From NCBI RefSeq assembly GCF_002205895.1, contig NZ_NJDE01000005.1, forward strand, positions 1 through 64,000: a stretch of DNA of 64,000 nt. The letters are read 5' to 3'. Source of the stretch: Saccharibacillus sp. O23 (GTDB lineage Bacteria; Bacillota; Bacilli; Paenibacillales; Paenibacillaceae). The translations under genes and the position numbers were made by a program. The notes under the pieces were generated by a model. That model was not told the DNA's origin. It made no database searches and worked only from the letters and a program-made list of their open reading frames with translations. This document shows positions 17,205-25,595 of this stretch, piece by piece (the stretch's first letter is position 1; every line of letters starts with the position of its first letter).

Positions 17205-18206
17205 ATGGTAAATATCAGGCATATCGCGAAGGTCACGGGATATTCGGTGTCCACCGTTTCCAGAGCGCTGAATAACAAATCCCGGATTTCGCAGTCGACC
17301 CGAGAGAAAATTTTTGCGGCGGCCAAAGAACTGGAATACATTCCGAACAGCAAAGCCGTAAGCCTAAGCATCGGGAAAAGCTTCAGTCTGGGCGTCATCG
17401 TTCCTTATGCGACGTCCAACAATTACTACGACAAAATCATGAGCTCCATCATTTCCGAAAGCTTCGAAAACGGATACCGGGTTACCTTCCTGCCTACCGA
17501 CTACGACAAAGAACGGGAATTGGATTATTTGAGAATGCTGTCGGCGAAAGAGTACGACGGGATGATCATCACTTCCGCGGCCAACGATTACAAAGAGATC
17601 GAGAAGTTCCGAAAGTTCGGAAACATCGTAAGCTGCGAAGATACCGGGGAAGCCGCGATTTCTTCCGTCGTATTGGAACGCGGAAAAGCTTACGGACCCC
17701 TATTGGAACGGTTGAAAGAGCACGGCTTCGAGACCTTCGGCGTCACGTTCAGCAGAGAGCCGATGAGCAGCGTCGGGGCCGGTGAAGTTTTCGAAGCTTT
17801 TTCCAAATCGGCGGACGGCTTTTCCGAACGCTATGCGTTCGCCAACTGCAGGACATTCGACGACGGCATCAGAGCGGCCAAATATTTCGGCTCTCTGGAT
17901 CGCAAAGTCGACTGCTTGTTTGCGAACAACGACGAGATTGCCGCAGGGATGCTGTCCTATTTCGCTTCGGAAGGAAAGAAGGCTCCGGTCGTGATCGGAC
18001 AAGACAATCTTTCGATCAGCAGGGCATTGAATATACCGACCATCGATTTTCATCTGCATTCGTTGGGTAGCGAAGCCGTCAAGCTTTGCCTGTCCGGTCG
18101 GCAGGAGAAGAAGGTATTGAAAAGCATCTTCATCGATCGAGGTCTGTTCGACGGAAGATCGGACGGAAAAGGAGGAGAGGCATGCATATCGAAACGGAAC
18201 GTCTGA
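17205..18206 (+). CDS. LacI-family transcriptional regulator
   Basis: 333 residues. The N-terminal helix-turn-helix and hinge are clear (IRHIAKVTGYSVSTVSRALNN, KSRISQSTREKI), followed by a periplasmic-binding-like sensor domain (SLGVIVPYATSNNYYDKIM, DGMIITSAAN, DCLFANNDEIAAGM). GGGAGGGG lies before the ATG. It is divergent from the PTS operon across 150 bases containing a CG-centred palindrome, so it most likely represses that operon until the sugar is present. The GNAT gene starts inside its last codons. Confidence 0.92.
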   Translation: MVNIRHIAKVTGYSVSTVSRALNNKSRISQSTREKIFAAAKELEYIPNSKAVSLSIGKSFSLGVIVPYATSNNYYDKIMSSIISESFENGYRVTFLPTDYDKERELDYLRMLSAKEYDGMIITSAANDYKEIEKFRKFGNIVSCEDTGEAAISSVVLERGKAYGPLLERLKEHGFETFGVTFSREPMSSVGAGEVFEAFSKSADGFSERYAFANCRTFDDGIRAAKYFGSLDRKVDCLFANNDEIAAGMLSYFASEGKKAPVVIGQDNLSISRALNIPTIDFHLHSLGSEAVKLCLSGRQEKKVLKSIFIDRGLFDGRSDGKGGEACISKRNV

Positions 18207-18703
18207 TCCTGCGCGACGCCGTGCCGGAGGACTGGGAAGCCATGCACGAATATTCGTCCGATCCGCAGGTGGTGACGCATTCCATGTGGGGACCGAATAC
18301 GGAAGAACAGACGAAAGAATACGTGGCGCAGATCATCGAAATGCAGCAGCAGAAACCGCGCATGAGCTACGAATTCGTCGTGGTGCTGCGCGAAACGGGA
18401 GAACTGATCGGAGGATGCGGGATTCATCAAGCGGGTTACAACGGCGAGATCGGCTATACGTTCAACCCGAGATTCTGGGGGCACGGATACGCGACCGAAG
18501 CCGCTTTTACCCTGCTGCGGTTGGGCTTCGAAGAACTGGGGCTGCATCGCATCCATGCGACCTGCCGTCCGGAGAACGAAGCTTCGGCGGCGGTCATGAA
18601 GCGGATCGGGATGAAAAGGGAAGGACGGATGCGGGAGCATCTCTTTTTCAAAGGGGCGTTCCACGATTCGGAGCTGTATTCGATTCTGCGGCACGAATTT
18701 TAA
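18182..18703 (+). CDS. GNAT-family N-acetyltransferase (RimJ/RimL-like)
   Basis: 173 residues: opening IETERLILRDAVPEDWEAM, acetyl-CoA loop region FWGHGYATEAAFTLLRLGF, and RIHATCRPENEASAAVMKRIG with GMKREGRMREHLFFKG at the end, the standard order of RimJ/RimL-type acetyltransferases. The ATG follows AAGGAGGAGAGG and overlaps the end of the LacI gene by 25 bases, so the two are probably co-transcribed. Substrate unknown (ribosomal-protein N-termini or small amines are known for the family). Confidence 0.9.
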   Translation: MHIETERLILRDAVPEDWEAMHEYSSDPQVVTHSMWGPNTEEQTKEYVAQIIEMQQQKPRMSYEFVVVLRETGELIGGCGIHQAGYNGEIGYTFNPRFWGHGYATEAAFTLLRLGFEELGLHRIHATCRPENEASAAVMKRIGMKREGRMREHLFFKGAFHDSELYSILRHEF

Positions 18704-18721
18704 GAGAGGCGAACCGTTCTT

Positions 18722-19285
18722 CTACATCAACATCGTATGTTCCGGCTCGGCGAACGGACTGGAGGCGGAGACCTTCGAGCGCGGAACCATAGAGATCTGA
18801 TCGGCGGTATCGGCGACCGACTGCCGGATCGAACCGAGCGCTTCCGAAGCCCGACCCGCTCCGGAGGCGATTTGCTTCATGCGTTCGGCGGCTTCCTGCA
18901 TAGCGGTCGTGACCTTTTCGTTTTCTGCATGTATCGTCTTCGCGGTGCGGCTAATGCGAGAAGCGGATTGAGCCGTCAATTCGGCAAGTTTACGCAAGTC
19001 TCGGGCCACGGCATCGAAAGGATTTTCCGCTTCGTCGGTTTCTGCGATACGTTCGCGGGTTCCGGGCTGCTCGGCGAACGAAAAAGGCTGCTGCATCGTC
19101 CAATCTTCAATCGCCGATTTTTGTTTGGTGCTCCATGACTGACGAGGGATATAGAATACGGCGCAGACAGCGAGAAGTCCGATCGCGAGCGAGAGCCTGT
19201 AATGTTCGTAGGCTGCCGCGACCGTCAGTAGGGCAGCTCCGGCGGTCAAGATCAGGATCTTCCAACGCGTATTATTTTTTTTCAT
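18722..19285 (-). CDS. truncated methyl-accepting chemotaxis-like protein
   Basis: 187 residues. Two closely spaced hydrophobic segments at the N-terminus (ILILTAGAALLTVAAAY, LSLAIGLLAVCAVFYI) and a coiled-coil part aligned by eye with the downstream half of the neighbouring chemoreceptor (ARDLRKLAELTAQSASRI, GAGRASEALGSIRQSVAD). It lacks the HAMP domain and the EAARAGE hairpin tip that touches CheA/CheW. The leader, ribosome site and first codons (GGAGGC..TCGCTATGAAAAA) match those of the full receptor, so this is a shortened duplicate. It may be non-functional or a dominant modulator; the frame itself is intact. Confidence 0.7.
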   Translation of the reverse strand: MKKNNTRWKILILTAGAALLTVAAAYEHYRLSLAIGLLAVCAVFYIPRQSWSTKQKSAIEDWTMQQPFSFAEQPGTRERIAETDEAENPFDAVARDLRKLAELTAQSASRISRTAKTIHAENEKVTTAMQEAAERMKQIASGAGRASEALGSIRQSVADTADQISMVPRSKVSASSPFAEPEHTMLM

Positions 19286-19374
19286 AGCGAATGCCTCCTC
19301 GGGGATAAGAATAGAAGAGGTAATTCTCGTTCTATTCGGGTCTTATTTTGTCGAATATAATCTAATTATCTTAT

Positions 19375-19401
19375 TTATCGGTGTTAAAAGAAGAAAATGT
19401 A
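19375..19401 (-). promoter_or_regulatory. sigma-D-type promoter of the truncated chemoreceptor
   Basis: On the minus strand TACA, exactly 15 bases, ACCGATAA, close to the motility sigma-factor pattern TAAA-N15-GCCGATAT. Confidence 0.65.
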
Positions 19402-19513
19402 GTGGTTTTATTGAATATTTTGTTATATATTGTCGAAAAAAGTAAGATGAATAGAATAGAATGCTTCGGCGTATCCGGCGAGAGGGGAACGCTTAAAAAC
19501 TCGCCCGAACCAA

Positions 19514-19545
19514 AAGAAACCCGGCAGAAGATCTGCCGGGTTTCT
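19514..19545. terminator. bidirectional intrinsic terminator
   Basis: AAGAAACCCGGCAGA and TCTGCCGGGTTTCTT; perfect 14-15 bp stem. It ends the chemoreceptor transcript about 180 bases past its stop. The rest of 19402-19724 holds no gene that I can support. Confidence 0.85.
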
Positions 19546-19724
19546 TGTCATATGGAGAACGGCCGCGAAGGAAGAAAGGAACCCTCCTCGCAGGCGGCAG
19601 CGCGCCGCCCGATGGCCGGTGATCGCGAACCTGCGGAGAAAGCGGGAGGCTCTCGCAGGCGAAAACGGAGAAGAGAGAAGCGAACCCGGGCGGCGCAGCT
19701 TGAGGCCCCGAACTACGGCTCGGC

Positions 19725-21428
19725 TTACAGTTGGAACTTCGTCAGTTCTTGCTGAAGGTCTTCGGCAAGCTGCGACAGGTAGCGGGCGGAGCCGTTGACT
19801 TCTTCCATCGTGGACAGCTGTTCTTCGCTGGCCGCGCTGACTTCTTGGAGTCCGGCGGCGCCCTGCTCGGTTACGCGGCTGATCCGCTGCATCGCTTGGC
19901 CGATCTCGACGGATTGGCCCGAAGCGGAAGCGATGGAAAGGGAGATATCGGAGACTCGGACCGACACGTCGGAGATCGACTGCTGGATCGAAGCGAACGA
20001 TTCCGAAGCGCGGCCCGCGCCTTCGACGCCCTGCTTGACCAGACCGGCGGCTTCTCTCATGGAGACGCCGGCTTTGCGGCTCTCGTCCTGCACGGAGCGT
20101 ACGGTTTCGGTAATCTGCGAAGCGGATTCCGCGGCCGATTCGGCCAGCTTGCGGATCTCTTGAGCGACCACGTCGAAGCCTCTGCCGGCTTCGCCGGCGC
20201 GGGCCGCTTCGATCGAAGCGTTCAGCGCCAGCAGGTTGGTCTGTTTGGCGACTTGTTGAATGGCGGCGACGAGATTGTCGATGTCTTCGATCCGGCGTTC
20301 GAGTTCGGCGATGACGCTGCCTGTGCGGTCCACGCTGGAGTCGATATGCTGCATCTGCTGGAGGACGCCGCGCACCTCGTCAAGACCTGCCCGAGCGGAG
20401 CGTTCGCTGCGTTCGGACAATCCGGAGATCGTCTCGCTGCCGGTACGGATATTGTTCATATGATCGGCCAACTGCTCGGCGGCCGAGGTGACGCGGGTTA
20501 CGGTCTGAGTCTGTTCTTCGAAACCGTCTGCCAGATGGCTCGACGAGGAAGCGATATGCCCGGAAGCGACGGCTGTTTGTTCGGCGCTGGCGGTGAGTTC
20601 TTCCGAGGAAGCCGACAAGGTCATGGCGCTTTCGTCCACTTTCTGGACGATGGAGCGCAGGCCGGCGATCATGCCGTTGAAAGAAACGGAGAGCTGACCG
20701 ATCTCGTCTCGGGACGCATAATCGGCTTTGACCGTCAGGTTGCCGTTCTCCGCTTCCTGCATCATCTGCTGCATTTTGCGAAGCGGATTCGCGACGGCGC
20801 GAGCGATCAGGAAACCGACGAACAACGACAACGCGATCCCTCCGATCAGCAGGCCGAGGATCAAGACCAGGGAGCCGTTTTTCAACTCGATGGCTTGTTG
20901 GCTGCCGGATGCGGCTTCGCTGGATTGCAGTTCGGTGAGCGCTTGAAGGCTATCGTTCATCTGTTGACGAAGCGGTTGGACTTTGGAAGTGAAAGAGGCG
21001 TAGGCTTGCGTGTTGTCGTTCTTGGCGGCCAGCTCCACGACTTCTTCCAGAGCGGCCCGGTAGTTCGGAACCAAGGTGCGGAATTCGTCGTATTTCGTTT
21101 TCATTTCCGCCGACATATTCAATTTCTCGATTTCGGCATAGAAAGCGTTATTGGAGTCTTTCGTTTTTTCCAGAGCTTCTTTGAGCTTGGCGATTTGATC
21201 GGCGTCTTGGGTCACGATCAATTCCAACACGATCGACTGCATGGACAGATTGTTGGAGCGGATCTCGTCCAGAATCGCCATCGATTTTACGTTTTCGTTG
21301 TACATGCGTTCGGAAGCATCGGAGACTTTTTGAGTCGCGTTGTAGCCGCTGTAACCGACCGCAGCCATCAGAAGAGCCGTAACGAAGGTCAAGATCATGA
21401 TTTTCCAGCGTACGTTTAAATTTTTCAT
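19725..21428 (-). CDS. methyl-accepting chemotaxis protein
   Basis: 567 residues: N-terminal membrane segment, an extracellular four-helix-bundle-type sensor (about 30-185), second membrane segment ([18 protein letters not shown]), HAMP ([19 protein letters not shown]), and a full signalling hairpin with tip [18 protein letters not shown]. It senses an outside ligand and controls CheA. CGGGAGG precedes the ATG. Its promoter is a sigma-D type, tying it to the flagellar regulon. The neighbouring 18722-19285 gene is a shortened copy. Confidence 0.95.
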   Translation of the reverse strand: MKNLNVRWKIMILTFVTALLMAAVGYSGYNATQKVSDASERMYNENVKSMAILDEIRSNNLSMQSIVLELIVTQDADQIAKLKEALEKTKDSNNAFYAEIEKLNMSAEMKTKYDEFRTLVPNYRAALEEVVELAAKNDNTQAYASFTSKVQPLRQQMNDSLQALTELQSSEAASGSQQAIELKNGSLVLILGLLIGGIALSLFVGFLIARAVANPLRKMQQMMQEAENGNLTVKADYASRDEIGQLSVSFNGMIAGLRSIVQKVDESAMTLSASSEELTASAEQTAVASGHIASSSSHLADGFEEQTQTVTRVTSAAEQLADHMNNIRTGSETISGLSERSERSARAGLDEVRGVLQQMQHIDSSVDRTGSVIAELERRIEDIDNLVAAIQQVAKQTNLLALNASIEAARAGEAGRGFDVVAQEIRKLAESAAESASQITETVRSVQDESRKAGVSMREAAGLVKQGVEGAGRASESFASIQQSISDVSVRVSDISLSIASASGQSVEIGQAMQRISRVTEQGAAGLQEVSAASEEQLSTMEEVNGSARYLSQLAEDLQQELTKFQL

Positions 21429-21516
21429 AGCGAGAGCCTCCCGGATTTGTGAATAGAAGAGGCTCGGCCTATTCTATCTCAAGTCTTATTTTGTCGAATT
21501 TAAGCTAGTAACCTTA

Positions 21517-21543
21517 TTATCGGTATGGATAAAAGAAATTTTA
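21517..21543 (-). promoter_or_regulatory. sigma-D promoter of the chemoreceptor gene
   Basis: On the minus strand TAAA (21543-21540), exactly 15 bases, ACCGATAA (21524-21517), nearly the consensus TAAA-N15-GCCGATAT, about 90 bases before the start codon. Confidence 0.8.
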
Positions 21544-21654
21544 ATGTTATTTTTGAATTTTTTGGTTGCTTTTTGTCGAAAAAACTCAAATAGACCGAGG
21601 CTAGAGAATTTGCGCGGTTCTCTTGGCCTCAGTCTATGAACGCAAAATGAGAAA

Positions 21655-21725
21655 AAGCTGAACGGAACCTGAGAATCAGCTAAAGTCGACGGCTTTCGGC
21701 AGAACTTTAAGCAGGCGTTCAGCTT
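21655..21725. terminator. long-loop inverted repeat, possible terminator
   Basis: AAGCTGAACG (21655-21664) and CGTTCAGCTT (21716-21725) form a 10-bp stem; on the minus strand it is followed by a T-run, just after the metallo-hydrolase stop. The 51-base loop makes it atypical. Confidence 0.45.
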
Positions 21726-21746
21726 GGCTTCAGGTCACCGAAACGC

Positions 21747-22592
21747 TTATTGGGTAGGATCGATATGAGCGGAATCGACGTAACGTCCGCTGGCGGGAAC
21801 GGCGACCTTGTCGAAATCGTGACTCAGGCGTTCAAGCCCCTGCGTCAGTTCGGTTCCCGCCATCGGTTCGCCGTGTCCCGTGACGGCCGAAGTCGGCCGC
21901 AGCGCCGCCAGCCGGGCGACCGACGTGCGGGCCGCTTCCCAGTTCGGCGTGAAATAAGTAGGCGGTCCGTGAATCTCGCGCCGCTGGGTCAGCACGGCCA
22001 GCGCCGACTCCTGCTTGACCGTAATAAAAGCATCGCCCGCGACCAGCGTGCCGTCGGCGCTGCGGAACAGCGAGATATGGCCTTCGGAATGGCCCGGCGT
22101 ATGCAGCCAGCGCCACTGCGGCAGAAACGGCACGCTGCCGTCCGCCGGCAAAGCCAGTATCCGCCGGCCGAGGTCGATCCCTTTGTTCGGATACAGCGGC
22201 GCGGAAGCCGCCATCAATCCGCCGCCTACGGTCGGATCGCCCGGCGGATAATCCGCCCGGCCGGTCAAGAAAGGCAGTTCCAGCTCATGCGCGTAGACGG
22301 GCACGTCCGGCAGCAGTTCCAGCAGATCCTGAAGCGAACCGACATGATCGAAGTGGCCGTGCGTCAGCAGAATCGCGGACGGTTTCTCGAGACCGAAATA
22401 GTCTCTGGCCGCTTTCAAGATCTTGGCCGCGGAACCGGGCATTCCGGCGTCGACGAGCACCCAGCCGGACTTGTCGGGAAGCCCGATCATCACGACGTTG
22501 GAGATCTTGGTACGCAGGTAAGTCACGTCTTCGGGCAGACGGTCTTCGGGACGCTTGGCGTCCGGAGAACCGGAATTCGGATAGCCTTGCAT
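21747..22592 (-). CDS. metallo-beta-lactamase-fold hydrolase
   Basis: 281 residues with the zinc-binding LTHGHFDHVG motif at about residues 75-84, a later histidine in LHTPGHSEGH, GDAF, and the C-terminal TGHGEP. This is the layout of the MBL-fold family (glyoxalase II, lactonases and others). No signal peptide, so cytoplasmic. GGAGGTG lies before the ATG. Nothing in the neighbourhood fixes the substrate. Confidence 0.9.
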   Translation of the reverse strand: MQGYPNSGSPDAKRPEDRLPEDVTYLRTKISNVVMIGLPDKSGWVLVDAGMPGSAAKILKAARDYFGLEKPSAILLTHGHFDHVGSLQDLLELLPDVPVYAHELELPFLTGRADYPPGDPTVGGGLMAASAPLYPNKGIDLGRRILALPADGSVPFLPQWRWLHTPGHSEGHISLFRSADGTLVAGDAFITVKQESALAVLTQRREIHGPPTYFTPNWEAARTSVARLAALRPTSAVTGHGEPMAGTELTQGLERLSHDFDKVAVPASGRYVDSAHIDPTQ

Positions 22593-22850
22593 ATGCGCTG
22601 CACCTCCGTGGGATTCAAGAATGACGACATGGACAACGAATAGAAGAGTTGCCCTGTTTTACCCTCAACGGAGAGTGCTGACACAGCGCCGATTCGAAAA
22701 GGAAAAGCGGCGGCCGAGGCGAAAAGACGGGACGGTTGAGCCGCCGTGACGCGCATGCTATGATGAGCGCACAACGGTCGGAAAAAGCAGGACGGAACGG
22801 CAAATTCGGCTGGGGCGGCGCGGAAACGCCTTAGCGTAGGAGGGGATGCG

Positions 22851-24137
22851 ATGAAGCGGCATCAGGCGCGTCCGGCGCAGCGGGCAGCGAAGGCTTTCGG
22901 CTATTGGATCGCGGCGCTTGCCGCCGCGGCCTTGTCGATCCGCCTGCTGCTTGCTTACCGGCACGGGGGATTCATGAGCGATCAGGAGTTGTTCATCGAC
23001 TGGATGAAGCAGGTCGGGCAGCGCGGGCTCGGCGTCGTATATATAGAAGGAAACAATATCAACTATCCGCCTTTGTTCCTGCTGATCATGGACGGGTATC
23101 GCCGAATCGCCGGTTGGTTCGGCATCGTTCCGGCGGCCGGCGAATTGTCGTTCAAAGGCGTGCTGATCGCGCTGGATCTGGCCGCCTTCGCGGCGGCCGT
23201 CCGGCTGACGCGGCCGGCGGGACGGACCCGGGCGCGCCTGTTCGTGCTGGCGCTTCTCGCGCTGAATCCCGCTTTGATCTTCGGCAGCTCCGTCTGGGGC
23301 CAGGTGGATATGCTGCACAGTCTGCTGATGGCCGCTTCGCTGCTGCTGCTGCCGGGTTCGCCGCTGCTTGCCGGCGCGCTGTTCGCGCTGGCGCTGCTCA
23401 GCAAGTTCCAAGCCGTCACGCTGCTGGCGGTGCTGGGCATCTACTTCTTGAAACGGCTGATCCTAAGCCGCGAGTGGGTCTCGTTGGCGCGGTTCGCCGC
23501 GGGGTTTGCCGCGGTCATGGGCGTCTGCGCGGTCTTCTTCGCTTACGCGGGCGGCTTGAAAGCCATGCTTAAGGGCGCTTATCTCAGCGCCGTCGGCATG
23601 TATCCTCAAGTCACGATGAACGCGATGAACATCTGGTATTATTGGATCGGCACGCCGCCGAACACGCCGGATACGAATCGCGTCTTCGGCCTGCTGAGCC
23701 TTCGCGCCGCCGGATTCCTGCTGCTCGCGCTGTTCGTTGCTTACGCAGCCGTTTACCTGTGGCGCAGCCGAACGGACGCGCCGGCGCTGCTCAAAGCGGC
23801 GACGCTGGTCAATTTCGCCTTTTTCATGCTGCCGACCGAAATTCACGAACGCTACAGCGTTCCGGCGCTGGTGCTGGCGATCTTCGTCTGCCTGTACGAT
23901 CGGCGCTGGCGCCTGCCCGCGGTTCTGCTCAGCCTCGGCGTTACGGCCAATCTGTGGATGGTGCAAGCGAGCGCGATCGGCGTCTATTCCGGACTGGTTA
24001 TCGTATACGTCAATCTGGCGCTGCTGCTGTGGATGGCATGGGCGCTCGGCGCGGAGATGCGGAAAGAGCGGCCGAAGAGAACGCCGAAGCTTGTAAGGCC
24101 GGAAAAAAGCAAAACCCGAACGCCGGAGATCCGATGA
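22851..24137 (+). CDS. GT-C-fold membrane glycosyltransferase
   Basis: 428 residues with about ten hydrophobic segments. An acidic motif follows the first membrane segment (SDQELFIDWMKQ), with NYPPLFLLIM shortly after, and MLPTEIHERY sits in a late loop; both are typical of polyprenyl-phosphate-dependent mannosyl/glucosyltransferases (GT39/GT87-like). Such enzymes transfer sugars on the outer face of the membrane. AGGAGGGG precedes the ATG. No cell-wall partner gene lies next to it, so the acceptor cannot be inferred. Confidence 0.8.
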   Translation: MKRHQARPAQRAAKAFGYWIAALAAAALSIRLLLAYRHGGFMSDQELFIDWMKQVGQRGLGVVYIEGNNINYPPLFLLIMDGYRRIAGWFGIVPAAGELSFKGVLIALDLAAFAAAVRLTRPAGRTRARLFVLALLALNPALIFGSSVWGQVDMLHSLLMAASLLLLPGSPLLAGALFALALLSKFQAVTLLAVLGIYFLKRLILSREWVSLARFAAGFAAVMGVCAVFFAYAGGLKAMLKGAYLSAVGMYPQVTMNAMNIWYYWIGTPPNTPDTNRVFGLLSLRAAGFLLLALFVAYAAVYLWRSRTDAPALLKAATLVNFAFFMLPTEIHERYSVPALVLAIFVCLYDRRWRLPAVLLSLGVTANLWMVQASAIGVYSGLVIVYVNLALLLWMAWALGAEMRKERPKRTPKLVRPEKSKTRTPEIR

Positions 24138-24155
24138 TCTTCGCGTTCGGGTTTT
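24111..24155. terminator. bidirectional intrinsic terminator
   Basis: AAAACCCGAACGC (24111-24123) pairs GCGTTCGGGTTTT (24143-24155), between the convergent glycosyltransferase and thymidine kinase genes. Confidence 0.9.
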
Positions 24156-24183
24156 CGTTTAGGCGTCCGGTCGGTTCATTCGT

Positions 24184-24759
24184 TTACAGCGGCGGATTCG
24201 CATGGCATTTGCGGCACACCGGGAAATAGCGGTCGTTGCCGCCGATCTGGATCTGTTCGCCGTCGTACAGCGGTTTGCGGTTCTCGTCGACTCTCAGCGC
24301 CATCGTCGCTTTGCGTTCGCAGAACCAGCAGATGGTCTTCATTTCTTCGATCTTGTCCGCGTAGAGCAGCATATATTGGCTGCCTTCGAACAGCTCGTTG
24401 CGGAAATCGTTCTTGAGTCCGAAGCCCATGACCGGGATATTCAGCTCGTCGACGATGCGCGTCATCTGAAGCACCTGCGCTTTGGTCACGAACTGCACTT
24501 CGTCGAACAGCACGCAGCTGATCTTGTTGCCTTGATAGTTCTTCACCGCTTCGTAGAGATCGGTAGACGGGTAGACCGGAATCGCTTCGCGTTTCATGCC
24601 GATCCGGGAAGAGACGTGGCCCACTTCGTCCCGATCGTCGATCGCCGAAGTGAAGATCAGGACGTTCTTGCTTTGTTCTTCGTAGTTATGGGCGACCTTC
24701 AGGATCTCGATCGACTTGCCGCTGTTCATCGCCCCGTATTTGAAAAAGAGTTGTGCCAT
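24184..24759 (-). CDS. tdk: thymidine kinase
   Basis: 191 residues, the usual length of type II thymidine kinase. P-loop GAMNSGKS near the start, DEVQF Walker B/DRH-like motif mid-protein, and a C-terminal zinc site with CWFC and CRKC pairs enclosing the lasso loop that holds thymidine. It phosphorylates thymidine in the salvage pathway. AAGGAG precedes the ATG. Confidence 0.95.
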   Translation of the reverse strand: MAQLFFKYGAMNSGKSIEILKVAHNYEEQSKNVLIFTSAIDDRDEVGHVSSRIGMKREAIPVYPSTDLYEAVKNYQGNKISCVLFDEVQFVTKAQVLQMTRIVDELNIPVMGFGLKNDFRNELFEGSQYMLLYADKIEEMKTICWFCERKATMALRVDENRKPLYDGEQIQIGGNDRYFPVCRKCHANPPL

Positions 24760-24840
24760 CGTTTTCGCTCCTTAGCTTTGAAGTCCGACCTTCATTGTAG
24801 CAGGAATCGGAAGAAGGGAATAAGAAATTTTGCCAAACCC

Positions 24841-24869
24841 TTGCATACCCTATGGGGGTATATTAGAAT
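24841..24869 (+). promoter_or_regulatory. csoR promoter with CsoR operator in the spacer
   Basis: TTGCAT, 17 bases, TAGAAT. The spacer contains ATACCC-TAT-GGGGGTAT (24845-24861), a G-tract palindrome of the CsoR type. The same palindrome recurs before copA, so the regulator controls its own operon and copA. Confidence 0.85.
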
Positions 24870-24914
24870 AGAGTCAGATTCAACGTTGAACACATCTACG
24901 AGAGGAGTGGACCT

Positions 24915-25268
24915 ATGGCGATCGACAAGAAGGCGGAAGAAGTTTCGCAAAGCGAACACTGCCATGTCCCCGGAGAAGAGGGCAAGCTGCCGAGAAAAAG
25001 CCATCACTCCGAAGCGACCAAAAGCAACCTGATCTCCCGGCTGAACCGGGTCGAAGGCCAGATTCGGGGCATCAAAGGGATGATCGAAAAAGATACGTAC
25101 TGCGACGACGTGCTGAACCAGATCGCTGCCGCTCAATCGGCGCTGAACAGCGTCGGCAGACTGCTGCTCGAAGGCCATATGAAGAGCTGCGTGGTCGAAC
25201 GGATCGAAGCCGGAGAGACCGAAGTGATCGACGAATTGTTGGTAACGGTAAACAAGCTGTTAAAATAA
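24915..25268 (+). CDS. csoR: copper-sensing repressor CsoR
   Basis: 117 residues, all-helical DUF156 family. The copper ligands are present: Cys in DTYCDDV and His/Cys in GHMKSC. The helix LISRLNRVEGQIRGIKGMI is the family signature. A charged N-terminal tail of about 30 residues (SEHCHVPGEEG) adds an extra Cys/His pair. Copper binding releases it from its operator, allowing expression of copZ and copA. It is followed 22 bases later by copZ. Confidence 0.93.
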   Translation: MAIDKKAEEVSQSEHCHVPGEEGKLPRKSHHSEATKSNLISRLNRVEGQIRGIKGMIEKDTYCDDVLNQIAAAQSALNSVGRLLLEGHMKSCVVERIEAGETEVIDELLVTVNKLLK

Positions 25269-25290
25269 ACCCTTCAAGGAGGAATTACCC

Positions 25291-25491
25291 ATGCAAACCG
25301 CAACGCTGAACGTCGAAGGAATGTCCTGCAACCACTGCGTCAAAGCCGTCGAAGGCGCCGTCCAAGAAGCCGGAGCCGAAGGCAAAGTCGATCTGGGAGC
25401 CAAAACGGTCGACGTTTCGTACGACGAAGCCAAAGTCAGCTTGGACGCGATCAAAGCGGCGATCGAAGATCAAGGCTACGATATCGTCTGA
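25291..25491 (+). CDS. copZ: copper chaperone CopZ
   Basis: 66 residues, a single heavy-metal-associated domain with GMSCNHC (CxxC) and the beta-alpha-beta-beta-alpha-beta pattern. It carries Cu(I) in the cytosol and hands it to CopA. AAGGAGG precedes the ATG; co-transcribed with csoR. Confidence 0.95.
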   Translation: MQTATLNVEGMSCNHCVKAVEGAVQEAGAEGKVDLGAKTVDVSYDEAKVSLDAIKAAIEDQGYDIV

Positions 25492-25508
25492 TTCGAGTCG
25501 CGAGGCGA

Positions 25509-25549
25509 AGTCCGGGCGATACTTGCAGAAGCTTCGACCGGACTTTTTA
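25509..25549 (+). terminator. intrinsic terminator after copZ
   Basis: AGTCCGG (25509-25515) pairs CCGGACT (25538-25544) followed by TTTTT, with an inner GAAGC..GCTTC stem. copA therefore needs its own promoter or read-through. Confidence 0.75.
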
Positions 25550-25560
25550 TCGGATTAAAT

Positions 25561-25578
25561 TATACCCCTAAGGGGTAT
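25561..25578 (+). promoter_or_regulatory. CsoR operator upstream of copA
   Basis: TATACCCCTAAGGGGTAT, a perfect palindrome, 18 bases before the copA start codon and overlapping its leader. Confidence 0.85.
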
Positions 25579-25595
25579 CTGAGGAGGTGTTCGGG

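Noticed and set aside
19381..19755. 124-codon + strand frame between the chemoreceptors
   Set aside because: It contains a terminator hairpin and sigma-D promoter, and has no ribosome site or domain.
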